Part shown: one piece after another, positions 53,315 through 62,941 of the stretch
Layout of the letters: the number at the start of each line of letters is the position of its first letter
How positions within the stretch are numbered: position 1 is the first letter of the stretch
Notes under the pieces: model-generated
The model's input: only the letters and a program-made list of their open reading frames with translations
Databases searched by the model: none
Told to the model about the DNA's origin: nothing
Program-made: the position numbers and the translations under genes
Source of the DNA: Candidatus Poseidonia sp.
GTDB taxonomy: Archaea > Thermoplasmatota > Poseidoniia > Poseidoniales > Poseidoniaceae
Reading direction: 5' to 3'
Length of the DNA stretch: 64,000 nt
Assembly: GCA_022426155.1 (NCBI GenBank)
Contig: JAKMEE010000005.1
Location: 1-64,000 of the forward strand

Positions 53315-54739
53315 ATGCAGGATTGGATCCCTCTCGGATACCTTCTTTCCGCAGCTCTCTTCATATTTGGATTGAAGAAATTGGGTCATCCACGAACTGC
53401 TCCCTTGGGTAATCAATACGGAGCGCTCGGGATGTTGGTCGCTGTTATAACGACCATCATTGATATGCAACTTGCTTCAGGTGACATGAACTGGACGCTT
53501 ATCATCGCAGGACTCGCACTCGGCTCCCTTATTGGAATTATCATGGCCGTTCGTGTTGAAATGACAGGTATGCCTGAATTGGTCGCTTTGTTCAATGGAT
53601 TTGGTGGAGCCGCTTCTGCTCTGGTCGCACTATCTGAGACTTGGGGGTATATTCAGAACTCTACAACAGCCCCTACCGACGAATTGACGATTGCGGTAAT
53701 CATGATTGCAGCTGGCCTCTCCGCACTCGTTGGATGGATGACTCTGACCGGGTCCATTCTGGCAATGTTCAAACTAAAAGGTGGTATCTCAGTATTTGGA
53801 AAATGGATTAAAACGCCTACATGGGGCCCTACTTGGCTCAACCCAGTGAAGATTTTGCTCACTCTTTCTGTCTTTGTCCTCATTGGAATGTCGATCAATG
53901 ACCCAGGAAATGAGAATTATCTGTGGGGCATCATCGCTATATCATGTATTCTTGGATTGGTTTTGGTGTTACCCATTGGTGGCGCAGACATGCCGGTTGT
54001 TGTTTCTCTTCTCAATTCACTATCAGGAATTGCTGCAGCCTTCACAGGATTCATTATTGGAAATTCAGTGCTTATTGTAGCAGGTTCACTCGTTGGGGCC
54101 TCAGGCCTCATTTTGACATTCATCATGTGCAAAGCAATGAATCGAACACTTCCCGATGTTTTGTTCAAGTCTTTTGGAGGGACGGTTAGCAAAGACACAG
54201 TAACCCGAACCAAGGTCGGATCTGATGCTGACGAGGTAGCCATGATGGTTGATGGTGCACAAAAAGTCATCATCGTGCCTGGTTACGGAATGGCAGTATC
54301 ACAATGCCAGCACCAAGTGAAGGAATTCGGTGATTTGCTCGAAGAAAAATTCGGTACTGAAGTCAAATATGCTATCCATCCCGTTGCTGGACGAATGCCT
54401 GGCCACATGAACGTGCTCTTGGCTGAAGCTAATGTCCCCTATGAACAACTCATTGAGATGGATGAAATCAATCCTGAATTCCCAGACTGTGACGTCGCTG
54501 TAGTCATCGGAGCAAACGATACTACCAATCCTGCAGCACGTAGCGGCGAAGGACCGCTTGCTGGAATGCCAATCATCGATGCTGACGCAGCACGAACTGT
54601 GGTCATCATCAAGCGTTCACTCTCCGTTGGCTACGCTGGCGTTGACAATGATTTGTTTTACATGGATAAAACCATGATGTTGTTCGGTGATGGAAAAGCC
54701 ATGATGACTGGCCTAAACAATGCAATCAAGGAAATTTGA
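53315..54739 (+). CDS. pntB: NAD(P) transhydrogenase beta subunit
   Basis: 474 residues. About eight TM segments, then the NADP(H)-binding domain III (KVIIVPGYGMAVSQCQH, AVVIGANDTTNPAARSG, MPIIDADAARTVVIIKRS). With PntAA and PntAB it forms the proton-pumping enzyme that uses the proton gradient to make NADPH from NADH. AGGAGG stands before ATG 53315; the ORF-track start overlaps the previous gene. Confidence 0.95.
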   Translation: MQDWIPLGYLLSAALFIFGLKKLGHPRTAPLGNQYGALGMLVAVITTIIDMQLASGDMNWTLIIAGLALGSLIGIIMAVRVEMTGMPELVALFNGFGGAASALVALSETWGYIQNSTTAPTDELTIAVIMIAAGLSALVGWMTLTGSILAMFKLKGGISVFGKWIKTPTWGPTWLNPVKILLTLSVFVLIGMSINDPGNENYLWGIIAISCILGLVLVLPIGGADMPVVVSLLNSLSGIAAAFTGFIIGNSVLIVAGSLVGASGLILTFIMCKAMNRTLPDVLFKSFGGTVSKDTVTRTKVGSDADEVAMMVDGAQKVIIVPGYGMAVSQCQHQVKEFGDLLEEKFGTEVKYAIHPVAGRMPGHMNVLLAEANVPYEQLIEMDEINPEFPDCDVAVVIGANDTTNPAARSGEGPLAGMPIIDADAARTVVIIKRSLSVGYAGVDNDLFYMDKTMMLFGDGKAMMTGLNNAIKEI

Positions 54740-54812
54740 TTCAGTGATTTTGTGCACGGTGATGAAGCAACATTCAAAGAGCGAGGCTGAGTGGAAAAGG
54801 TAAGGTGAGTTC

Positions 54813-55769
54813 ATGCAACGACGACTCCGCAACTTCTCGCTCATGCTCGTACTAAGCCTCATGCTTGCAGCACCAGCCCTTGGAAGCCCTAATGGTCCCC
54901 CATGGGAGAACAGTGGAGGTATTATTGTTGAAACAGGATGTACCTGTCACGGCGGAGGGGCTCCATCAACCGAAGTTGTCGTTTCAATTTCTGGTGTTCC
55001 TCGCGCCTACAACCTCAGTGAAACCTATGAATTCACTGTAAGTTTGCAACATGCGTCAAATGAAATAGGAGGCTTTGTCCTCTATGATTACAATTCAGGC
55101 ACATTGACCGCAGGAGAAGGAAGTCAACAAGTTGAAGAAGAACCAGGGGCAGTGTCTCAATCAGCACCAGGCAATGACTGGGTTGTTTCTTGGACAGCAC
55201 CTGCAGAAAACATTGGTCCAGTTGACTTTCAATTGGTAGGCAATGCTGTGAATGGAAACGAAGTTTTCGATGAAGGTGACAAGTGGAATATCCTGTCATT
55301 TATCATCAGTGAACCGGGTTCTGCTGCTATTGTTTCTGAGGAAGACATCTCTTTGCGAACCATTAGTGTTGGAGATTATGATTCTCTCTTCGTGGCTGAG
55401 GAGGATCCCGAAGCGGTAGAAGCGGAACGACAAGAAGGGATTGCACATAATTTCTTTACCAATGGTAACCTATACTATTGGTCCACTCTCTCACTCATTA
55501 TCGTTGCAGCTGTCCTTCAGGGAGAATTCTACGAGCGTAAATTCGCAGGCGGACCTCCGCACCTCGACAAGAGTCTCGCAATACCTCAAGGTGTTCGACG
55601 TGGGTTTGTCGCTGCCGCCTTTGCAATTCTCTTCGCCTTCATGATTGAAGATGGACAACCATGGGGCTATGCGCTGGTTGTCGGAATGTTGACACTCTGG
55701 GCGATTTATGGGGTCTACCGCACCATTATCCAAGCAAGGGCACCCAAGACCTATACAGATTTGATCTGA
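54813..55769 (+). CDS. Exported protein, choice-of-anchor-V/Reelin-like domain
   Basis: 318 residues. Signal peptide (SLMLVLSLMLAAPALG, cut near GSPNG), then a beta-sandwich with an early GCTCHGGG and SVSGVP.. pattern like the choice-of-anchor-V or Reelin-type domains found beside haem motifs. Those usually carry CxxCH; here it is CTCH, one residue short. A linker, then three TM segments at the C-terminus (~215-310). Followed 10 bp later by tatC, suggesting the same transcript. Confidence 0.7.
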   Translation: MQRRLRNFSLMLVLSLMLAAPALGSPNGPPWENSGGIIVETGCTCHGGGAPSTEVVVSISGVPRAYNLSETYEFTVSLQHASNEIGGFVLYDYNSGTLTAGEGSQQVEEEPGAVSQSAPGNDWVVSWTAPAENIGPVDFQLVGNAVNGNEVFDEGDKWNILSFIISEPGSAAIVSEEDISLRTISVGDYDSLFVAEEDPEAVEAERQEGIAHNFFTNGNLYYWSTLSLIIVAAVLQGEFYERKFAGGPPHLDKSLAIPQGVRRGFVAAAFAILFAFMIEDGQPWGYALVVGMLTLWAIYGVYRTIIQARAPKTYTDLI

Positions 55770-55779
55770 GTGGGATGCA

Positions 55780-57090
55780 ATGTCGGTCTTGCTTGAAACT
55801 GACACTGAACAAGCCATACAATCTCATCTTGATGAGTTAACACTTCGAACGACGATTTTATTTGTTTCAGTATCGTTGTTGACACTGGCTTGGTCGTTTG
55901 TGATTGACGACCTATTCATGATGTTTCTTAACCACATCCAGCCATGTGCAGAATCATGTCTGAACCTCTATCAACCAGCCCAATGGAGCGCAATAAGGTG
56001 GTTGAGTTCTCTCCTTTTGGGAATGATAAGTACAATACCACTAGCACTCCATCATATTCACCAATTCTCTCGCCCAGGATTGCTTGACAACGAATACAAA
56101 TCTCTGAAACGTACAACCTACTCGGGTACAATGATCTTTTTTGTGATGGGATGGTTCATGTTGTATTGGGCCTTTCCAACCCTCTATTCAATGGGTCATG
56201 AGCACCAAACTTCCATGGGGCTAGTCGCTCAATACAGCGTTGTTGAAATGGTAGTTTTCGCAGCAATTTCTATTTGGATTCTCATGCTCTTCATGCTCTC
56301 ATGGTCTGTTTTGGTTGCCCTCGGTTATTCAGGTGTCCTAACCAATGAAACAGCAGATCACTGGCGGTGGAAAATATATGGGATTGGTACCTTGCTCATC
56401 CTTCTCTCAATGCCAGAAGGAACAAATGGCTTGACACCTCTTCTCCTCATTCTGTATTGGGCTACGTGTGAAACCATAGGTAGGAATTGGTTCAATGCGT
56501 CGCCTTCACAACTCGGAAAGTCAAGCGTAAGACTCGATTATGAGGGCCGCCAACGCAGACTCTATGTGGCCGATTGTTCATGTTTAGGTGCCAATACACA
56601 CCATGGACTTGGATCGATCAATGGATATGCGCTGGGTTCATTTGAAGCTCTATGTGCTAACAAGGACGACCGTAACCGTCTTCTTGAGCATACAATTGCT
56701 GGCAATTACACAGATATTTTGATCACGGGATGTGATACAAAAGCCTGCCCTGAGCGCTTGAAAAATAATCTGAATCAACTTGGCTGCAGTTTGCGTGGTC
56801 TGGACCTCATGGGCCTAGGAAGTTATAGGGCTGGCCCAGCAAGAGAACCTCGGGCTGATTTCGAAATGGCATTGATGACCATTGGCGAACCATTTCCAGA
56901 GCATCAACTCTTGGCGAGGGTTCAAGATTTCATCAATAACAACCCGCAATTCACCAAAGACATTCACATGGTTACTCATTCACGTCGGCAGCAAGGACCC
57001 TATTTTTCAGAGAGTGCACTGTTGATCAGAGTTGAGGAAATGTTGACTGGATTTGATGAATTCCGCACCAAGGCAATATTCCAAGATTGA
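55780..57090 (+). CDS. tatC: TatC translocase subunit with extra C-terminal domain
   Basis: 436 residues. Residues 1-~245 are TatC: SHLDELTLRTTILF opening, six hydrophobic segments, FSRPGLLDNEYKSLKR in the first cytoplasmic loop (FxxPgL..xE). TatC exports folded proteins with twin-Arg signals. The ~190 C-terminal residues are not in known TatC: RLYVADCSCLGANTH, ILITGCDTKACPERLK, MGLGSYRAGPAREPRADFE, with a CSC and several other Cys. They would face the cytoplasm, where Tat substrates with cofactors arrive. No tatA is seen nearby. Confidence 0.85.
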   Translation: MSVLLETDTEQAIQSHLDELTLRTTILFVSVSLLTLAWSFVIDDLFMMFLNHIQPCAESCLNLYQPAQWSAIRWLSSLLLGMISTIPLALHHIHQFSRPGLLDNEYKSLKRTTYSGTMIFFVMGWFMLYWAFPTLYSMGHEHQTSMGLVAQYSVVEMVVFAAISIWILMLFMLSWSVLVALGYSGVLTNETADHWRWKIYGIGTLLILLSMPEGTNGLTPLLLILYWATCETIGRNWFNASPSQLGKSSVRLDYEGRQRRLYVADCSCLGANTHHGLGSINGYALGSFEALCANKDDRNRLLEHTIAGNYTDILITGCDTKACPERLKNNLNQLGCSLRGLDLMGLGSYRAGPAREPRADFEMALMTIGEPFPEHQLLARVQDFINNNPQFTKDIHMVTHSRRQQGPYFSESALLIRVEEMLTGFDEFRTKAIFQD

Positions 57091-57147
57091 TGAATATTCA
57101 ATCCATCTGCGCCGAAGATTCAAACCGAATGCCACCAACCCACACAC

Positions 57148-59235
57148 ATGAAGCGGTGGGCATCAATTCTGATGGCCTTGGCTTTTTTCTCAATCAGCCT
57201 TTGGAGTTGGATGAATGAGGAAACCATCAACGATTGGATTTCGGTGCAAATTGTGGAATCTCCACAAGGAGAATCAGAACTCCTTGGACTACAAAAAGAC
57301 GAAACTTGGTTGGTGGTGGTGGTCGATTTTGCCAGTAACCCAGCCACCAATGCTTGGGGGACTGAACGAGCAGAACAAATGTTGAATCAAAGCACCCTCC
57401 AATACATCGAAGAACTCTCTGGCAGTACATCGAACCTTGACATTCATGTACATCCAGAACCGGTAAGAGTGAGTCAAAATCCATCCTATTACGGAGCCGA
57501 TTCAAATGGACGTGATACTGATGTGAATGGGAACTTCCTTCCAAGTGAACTCGCAAGTGAAACAGTCAAACAGCTAGAGGATTCCTTGGATTGGAGTAAA
57601 GGTGACCTAAATGAAGATGGGATTGTTGACCGGTTTTTGATTCTACATACAACCAAAGGTCAGGAAGAAAATCCAGGTATTCAGGCCAGAATATGGAGCC
57701 ATTTCACTCACTTTGACACACCAATCTCAGTTTCAGGGGGCCATGAAGTTCATCATTACACACTTGCGAGTTTGCAAACTGGAACGAGCGGAGTTGGTAC
57801 TATTCTTCATGAAATGATGCATCAGTTGGGGGCGGTGGACTTGTATCCAGTTCATGCAGAAACATCGTACCAACCATGGAAAGGATTGGGCGATTGGGAT
57901 ATCATGGCAAGTGGAAATTGGAACGGTGGAGGAACATGGCCAGCATTGCCATCTGCTGCCTCAATGGAACTGATTGGGCTAGATGATCGTATTCAGGAAT
58001 TGGACCTTAGTTGGCCTGAATCTGCTAGCAGTCCATGTTTGGGCCCAACCGTTGAGCTCCAACCCATGGGCGAATCTGGTCAAGCATTGAAAATAAAAAT
58101 ATCAGAAATGGAATCAATCTTTATTGAATGGAGAAATGACACTGGATTTGATTCTCGATTACCTGGCCACGGCGTCTTGGTGACATACCAAGACCTATCG
58201 GTTGGAAATTTTGAACGGAACGAAGTCAATTCGAATCCTAAATTACCTTGGCTTATGGTTCTCGAAGCGGACGGTAATCAAGACCTTGTACGTGGAATCA
58301 ATGAAGGTGAACCCAGCGACCTTTTCATGAATGGAACTGAATTTGGGCAGCAAGGGGTAGTCATACGTACACATGATGGTGTGGCTGTACCTTGGACTGC
58401 CTCGGTATTGATGAATGAAACCGTGAAAATTTCATTTCAAGCAACCAATTGTTCTCCAAATTTTTCATTTAATCTTCCAGACCACAGTACCACAGTTCTT
58501 CCCAATGATTCCGTTCCTGTGACACTTTCTGGCCAGAGTTGTACTGTGAATCTCACATCAACAGATGGGAGGTCTGTCCTTCTTTCACCGAGCCAGCAAG
58601 GTGAAACAACACATGTGCTCACTTTCTCAGAGCCGGGTTTACCAAACAGCCTTTCCATCGTTTCTGGAACTGTTGATTGTTTGGAAGGGAGCATTGACAT
58701 CATGTACCCCGTTCAAACATTGAATCGCATCCCTATTATTTCCACCATCAAACAGGTGATTCCTGTGAGTTCCGCAACTTCCCTGGCGATATCACTTCCT
58801 TCTTTGGGAGAAGGAAAGCAACGACTATCTGTTAGCATCGATGGTCCATTGGCTCGAATTGCAGAAGGTGCATCTTATGTTGACCTTGAAGATGGAGCGG
58901 TATACGAATTACAAATAAATCAGGAAAATCTCTTGTCAAATAACATGCTTGTCAGAGGAGACCTCATTCTCTCAACCGATGAAGGCGACTCATGGATCTA
59001 TTCTGTTGAACTGGTTGCACAAGATGAAAATGAACCATGGTATGTGTCATGGAGAACTCCAGGTAGAGTTCTTGCGCTGACGATGTGTCTTCTTGGGATT
59101 TACGTATTGAGTGGGCTAAAGCCATCTCCATCAGCACCGGCTCAAAAGGTTGAACAGCCGTTGCAAATCCAAGAAACATCATCACTTGCCGACTCATGGG
59201 ACGGAATTCAATCGATGAATCATGATTTTGAGTGA
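57148..59235 (+). CDS. M6-like (immune-inhibitor-A-type) metalloprotease, anchored
   Basis: 695 residues. N-terminal signal anchor (ILMALAFFSISLWSW), a catalytic domain with the zinc motif HEMMHQLGAVDLYP near residue 221 (HExxH with the M6-type Gly and downstream Asp), DWDIMASGNW as the met-turn region, then beta-rich C-terminal domains and one TM (VLALTMCLLGIYVLSGL) near the end. Extracellular protein degradation. Overlaps the convergent EndA gene by 16 bp. Confidence 0.82.
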   Translation: MKRWASILMALAFFSISLWSWMNEETINDWISVQIVESPQGESELLGLQKDETWLVVVVDFASNPATNAWGTERAEQMLNQSTLQYIEELSGSTSNLDIHVHPEPVRVSQNPSYYGADSNGRDTDVNGNFLPSELASETVKQLEDSLDWSKGDLNEDGIVDRFLILHTTKGQEENPGIQARIWSHFTHFDTPISVSGGHEVHHYTLASLQTGTSGVGTILHEMMHQLGAVDLYPVHAETSYQPWKGLGDWDIMASGNWNGGGTWPALPSAASMELIGLDDRIQELDLSWPESASSPCLGPTVELQPMGESGQALKIKISEMESIFIEWRNDTGFDSRLPGHGVLVTYQDLSVGNFERNEVNSNPKLPWLMVLEADGNQDLVRGINEGEPSDLFMNGTEFGQQGVVIRTHDGVAVPWTASVLMNETVKISFQATNCSPNFSFNLPDHSTTVLPNDSVPVTLSGQSCTVNLTSTDGRSVLLSPSQQGETTHVLTFSEPGLPNSLSIVSGTVDCLEGSIDIMYPVQTLNRIPIISTIKQVIPVSSATSLAISLPSLGEGKQRLSVSIDGPLARIAEGASYVDLEDGAVYELQINQENLLSNNMLVRGDLILSTDEGDSWIYSVELVAQDENEPWYVSWRTPGRVLALTMCLLGIYVLSGLKPSPSAPAQKVEQPLQIQETSSLADSWDGIQSMNHDFE

Positions 59236-60314
59236 ACAGACCGCTGAATGTTCAAAAACATCCATTCATCTTGGGGTCGAAGGGCACAAAGCCACCGTTT
59301 ATTCACGCCCTCTGCTAATCGAACTGCTAGGCAAACTCCTTCCCAAGATGTTGCTGCCAATTCAATCGGTTGAATCAACCAGGGGGCATGTTCTGCTTCG
59401 ATTTCTTTTTCATATGCCCTCCATTGGCACCCATATTTGAATCCAGGCCGAAGCAATAACCCATGATGAATGAGAGTTGCATACAATGAATCTGTGACTG
59501 GCCGTCCACTCAATAGTTCAAATTCTTCGAACCTCAAGTAACGTCCTGAGAGATGAGGGACACCGATAGCCGGCAGGGGCCATGTTTCTTCTCCAGAAAT
59601 AAAATGGCCATCTTCTGAAGCCACCCCATCGTTCAAAAGTTTCTGAATTTCAATGTTCTGAGAATCAGACAAATGCTCTAATTTTTGTTGATTTCCTTCA
59701 GGCCATACATGGCTTAGGCAGTACACCGTCACATCCAATTCGTCATCCATAATACAAAGCTCAGGAATTTGCCCTTGATCAATGACATCGACCACCCATT
59801 GATTCAATTCATACCAATCAAGATAGTCATTGGTGTGATGAACACGGATTTGACTGAAAGCCTGTTCCTTCTTCCAAGAAAGGTGGCGTTCCCAGCGCAT
59901 GGCCCATGTAGCACTGGGAAGATTTGGGAATCGTTGTCTTAAATGAACTGAAGGTACAACTATTTCTCCCCCATTTCTCATGATATCCATCGCAATTGAT
60001 TTGGAGAGAAACGATGAGTCGTGTTCCATTTGTTCAGATACCCATCCGTCCCCTTGAGGCAAGGGGACATGGCGATACCAATGACAGAACATAATTTCCT
60101 CAGGTGTGAGAAAAACTCCGCCATCCCGAGTCAATGTTCCCAGACCACTTTTTTGATGTAATCGTTGGGATAATGGAGCTGGTAAATACCATTGTCCATC
60201 CAATAGTTTTGGTGATTCTATCGGGGTGCTAGGGGGCGAATTTGAGGTCAACGAAGAACCCAAAGGACGAGTCGTACGAATTCGTGGCGTGTAAGTCCGT
60301 TCTCTACGCGCCAT
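59220..60314 (-). CDS. endA: tRNA-splicing endonuclease (two-domain type)
   Basis: About 364 residues, the double-length euryarchaeal form in which two EndA-like halves are fused and work as a dimer. The C-terminal half has the catalytic Tyr in GFKYGCQWRAYEKE, His in EAEHAPWLIQP and Lys in VRLAEGVNKRWLCAL. It cuts bulge-helix-bulge introns from pre-tRNA. Start ATG 60314 is a judgement; ATG 60338 is possible. Archease, which helps the ligase RtcB, is 2 kb away. Confidence 0.9.
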   Translation of the reverse strand: MARRERTYTPRIRTTRPLGSSLTSNSPPSTPIESPKLLDGQWYLPAPLSQRLHQKSGLGTLTRDGGVFLTPEEIMFCHWYRHVPLPQGDGWVSEQMEHDSSFLSKSIAMDIMRNGGEIVVPSVHLRQRFPNLPSATWAMRWERHLSWKKEQAFSQIRVHHTNDYLDWYELNQWVVDVIDQGQIPELCIMDDELDVTVYCLSHVWPEGNQQKLEHLSDSQNIEIQKLLNDGVASEDGHFISGEETWPLPAIGVPHLSGRYLRFEEFELLSGRPVTDSLYATLIHHGLLLRPGFKYGCQWRAYEKEIEAEHAPWLIQPIELAATSWEGVCLAVRLAEGVNKRWLCALRPQDEWMFLNIQRSVHSKS

Positions 60315-60409
60315 GGTCCGACCATTGAACACTTTCATTTATGCTCGTCGCAGATGACCGATTGCCCTATGTGCTGTTGTGTTGTGAGAAGAACAGAGGG
60401 GGGCCAAAG

Positions 60410-61369
60410 ATGGTGGATGGATTTCTAGGCTCGCTAACAACAGAGGAACGAACTCTTCTTCATTTACTCAATCAGCAACTACCAAGCGGGGGCTGGGAGG
60501 CACCCGCTGCCTTGACGCAAGCAGGAATCTCTGCTGCAGTTCACGTCCAAAGAAAGCACATACCAAGAACGCTCAAACACATGGAAAAACAGGGCTACAT
60601 CAATGTTGAGCAACGTCATATCCCTGGTGGCAAACAACGGAAACGAGTCTATACCCTCACTGAGGTGGGAACAAATGCTGCGAATTCACTGAGCGAAGGA
60701 TTGCTGAGTAAAGAGATTCATCGCGATGGGAAGAAGACCATACTCAAAACTCTCCATTCTAATCACCAGTCTATACTTGAGTTGTTATCTCATCTTGATG
60801 AAGGGCTTTCTTGGTCTGAACAACCATTGGTATCTCCAGTTTCAAACCCTGACGGAATGGCGTCCATTGATGCACAATATGGTGAGGAACTCGTTCGACG
60901 AATGTTCTCAAGAGCCTGGGAGGATGGAAAAATCACACGTGATGAACAATCATTGCTCAATGAAGTCGTTGATTTTCTTGGTATGCACCCTGAACGAGTA
61001 CGTCGTTTATCCAATGAAGCTCGCAAAGCAGCAAATGCCCCTCCGCCCGAAGATGTATATTATGAAATGATCTTGCAAGCCCTTGAAGACGGAGAGGTCA
61101 TGGAAGAAGAATTAGCACTGTTGGACACGTTTCGTATTGCTTATGGAATCGATTCAGTCACACATAATTCACTCCTAGAACGTGCTAAAACCACGCCGCA
61201 ATTTTCTGAACACTTCCATCAATATGCAGCAGCTGTAAAAACTGCTTACAAAGACAAAATCATCACCGCAGATGAACATGCTATCCTTCGAACATTACGT
61301 GAACAATTAAAAATCCCAGAATCAGAACACAACCAAATCATGGGTGAGTTGACGGGGCAAGTGGGGTGA
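60410..61369 (+). CDS. Winged-helix protein with three TerB-like helical repeats
   Basis: About 319 residues from ATG 60410 (AGAGGGGGG before it). An N-terminal winged helix (LTQAGISAAVHVQRKHIPRTLKHMEKQGYI... KRVYTLTEVG) resembles MarR/PadR regulators. The remaining ~160 residues contain three similar units of the form A-x-x-DG-x-I-x-x-DE-x-x-LL-x-x (EDGKITRDEQSLLNEV, EDGEVMEEELALLDTF, KDKIITADEHAILRTL), TerB/DjlA-like. Could sense metal or ligand and act as a transcription factor. Followed 4 bp later by the kinase gene. Confidence 0.7.
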   Translation: MVDGFLGSLTTEERTLLHLLNQQLPSGGWEAPAALTQAGISAAVHVQRKHIPRTLKHMEKQGYINVEQRHIPGGKQRKRVYTLTEVGTNAANSLSEGLLSKEIHRDGKKTILKTLHSNHQSILELLSHLDEGLSWSEQPLVSPVSNPDGMASIDAQYGEELVRRMFSRAWEDGKITRDEQSLLNEVVDFLGMHPERVRRLSNEARKAANAPPPEDVYYEMILQALEDGEVMEEELALLDTFRIAYGIDSVTHNSLLERAKTTPQFSEHFHQYAAAVKTAYKDKIITADEHAILRTLREQLKIPESEHNQIMGELTGQVG

Positions 61370-61373
61370 AGTC

Positions 61374-62435
61374 ATGGGTATGAATGATGAAGAAGCAATA
61401 TTGCACGATGAACTCTCAAAAATGAAACAGCACCTTCGTTCAAAGGACGATGCAAAAATCGTTCTCATCGGGGATGTCATGATGGATTGTTACATCCATG
61501 GCTATGCTAACAACCTCAATTCTCGAGCACCAGTTCCAGTACTACGCGAGACATCTCGTGAGGAAGATGTCGGCGCTGCTGCCCATGTTGCACGGGGATT
61601 GAAATCCATGGGCATGAGGAGCCATCTATTCGGGGTAGTTGGTGACGATGTGGCAGGTTTGAGCATTATTGAAGCCCTCGAAAATGAAGGTGTTTCAACC
61701 CACGGTATTGCCATCATTGAAGATCGCATCACCACTGTAAAAACACGGATGCTGGCATCTCGAGAAAGCCTAATTCGAGAGGAACAATTGCTGCTCCGAT
61801 GGGATATTGAAGAAGATGACCCTGTTCCTGAGGAGGCTTCTATTGCGATGTATGAGCAAGCCGCTGCAGACATTGAAGGCGCATCTGCACTCATTCTGTC
61901 GGATTATGGGCAAGGTGTTGTCACCGACAAAGGTTCAGAAACACTGGTTACGATTGCTCGTGAGAAAGGTGTCCCAGTAATTGCCGATCCTAAGTTGACT
62001 GGTCTACATCGTACTGATGGGATGGACTGGATTCTCTTCCAGCATCAAGGATTGGAGTTAATGAGGCGAAGAGTTGGTGCAAGCACTGGTGCTGAAGCTG
62101 CAAAAAAATTGATTGAACAATACAATTGGAAACATCTCGTAGTGCTATCTGGTGAAGCAGGGGTCACGATTTACTCTTCCGATGAACCTACCGTTCACGC
62201 ACCATGCAGCCTAGTGGATTTACGGCAAATGATCGGTCTCATTGATGCGGCTGCCGTGGCCATTGCATTCTCCCTTTCACGCAATCTCGATGTGCGTTCA
62301 ACAGCACTGCTTGCAAACGCTGCGTGTGAATGTATTCTAGGGGCCGAGCAGACAGATTCTTTTGTGCTAAGCAGAGAAGATTTGATTCTCCGCATTGGTG
62401 AAATGGTCTGGAATCTACAAGTTTCAAAGCGATGA
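61374..62435 (+). CDS. PfkB-family kinase, HldE/RfaE-kinase-like
   Basis: 353 residues, ribokinase fold. VLIGDVMMDCYIHG and NSRAPVPVLRETS match the kinase half of HldE (D-glycero-D-manno-heptose-7-phosphate kinase), as do the glycines GAAAHVARGLKSMG. The PfkB anion-hole motif GAGD is altered to GLID (RQMIGLIDAAAVAI): the Asp base stays, the second Gly is lost. Could be a sugar-phosphate kinase of changed or reduced activity. Overlapping operon with the wHTH gene and archease. Confidence 0.78.
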   Translation: MGMNDEEAILHDELSKMKQHLRSKDDAKIVLIGDVMMDCYIHGYANNLNSRAPVPVLRETSREEDVGAAAHVARGLKSMGMRSHLFGVVGDDVAGLSIIEALENEGVSTHGIAIIEDRITTVKTRMLASRESLIREEQLLLRWDIEEDDPVPEEASIAMYEQAAADIEGASALILSDYGQGVVTDKGSETLVTIAREKGVPVIADPKLTGLHRTDGMDWILFQHQGLELMRRRVGASTGAEAAKKLIEQYNWKHLVVLSGEAGVTIYSSDEPTVHAPCSLVDLRQMIGLIDAAAVAIAFSLSRNLDVRSTALLANAACECILGAEQTDSFVLSREDLILRIGEMVWNLQVSKR

Positions 62436-62444
62436 GGTGATCCT

Positions 62445-62939
62445 TTGAGCGCTTGGATTTTTCCGACTACCGCAGATGTCGGTTTGAGAACATTCGGACG
62501 TGACCTTTCATCACTCTTCATCGAAGCAGCTCAGGGAATGCAACAATACCTGTCATCTCAAAAGGGCTTTGAAGAAGCTGAACGGAGCGTTCGGCATTAC
62601 GGCCAATGGGAAGTGAAGTGGTCTCACCAACCCCTTGATCATAGCATGCTTTTCATCACATGGCTTGAAGAAGTCCTTTACAGATGTGAAGTGCACAATC
62701 AATGGTTCATGGAGGGGATGGCCAAGGTTGAGGAGGTAGAAGATGGCCTACGATTCATTGCACAAGTCACATGGTGTGATGCAGATGTGGTTGAACGAGA
62801 AGTCGAAATCAAAGCCGTAACAACACATGAATTGCTCGTAAGTTTTGTTCAACCAGGTGATGTGGTTACAAGTCAATGGCCCGATGTACCAGAATTTCAA
62901 GGACCTGGCTGGTATGCTGATGTCGTCTTTGACATTTGA
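62445..62939 (+). CDS. Archease
   Basis: 164 residues with a TTG start preceded by GAGGTGAT. TTADVGLRTFGRDLSSLFIEA, EIKAVTTHELLV and the final YADVVFDI are archease signatures, including the Asp/His residues for metal. Archease turns on the tRNA ligase RtcB in tRNA splicing. RtcB is not in the window; EndA is. Confidence 0.93.
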   Translation: MSAWIFPTTADVGLRTFGRDLSSLFIEAAQGMQQYLSSQKGFEEAERSVRHYGQWEVKWSHQPLDHSMLFITWLEEVLYRCEVHNQWFMEGMAKVEEVEDGLRFIAQVTWCDADVVEREVEIKAVTTHELLVSFVQPGDVVTSQWPDVPEFQGPGWYADVVFDI

Positions 62940-62941
62940 AT

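Noticed and set aside
54940-54960. Covalent haem c site in the protein before tatC
   Set aside because: The string is CTCH, not CxxCH; reported only as a variant.
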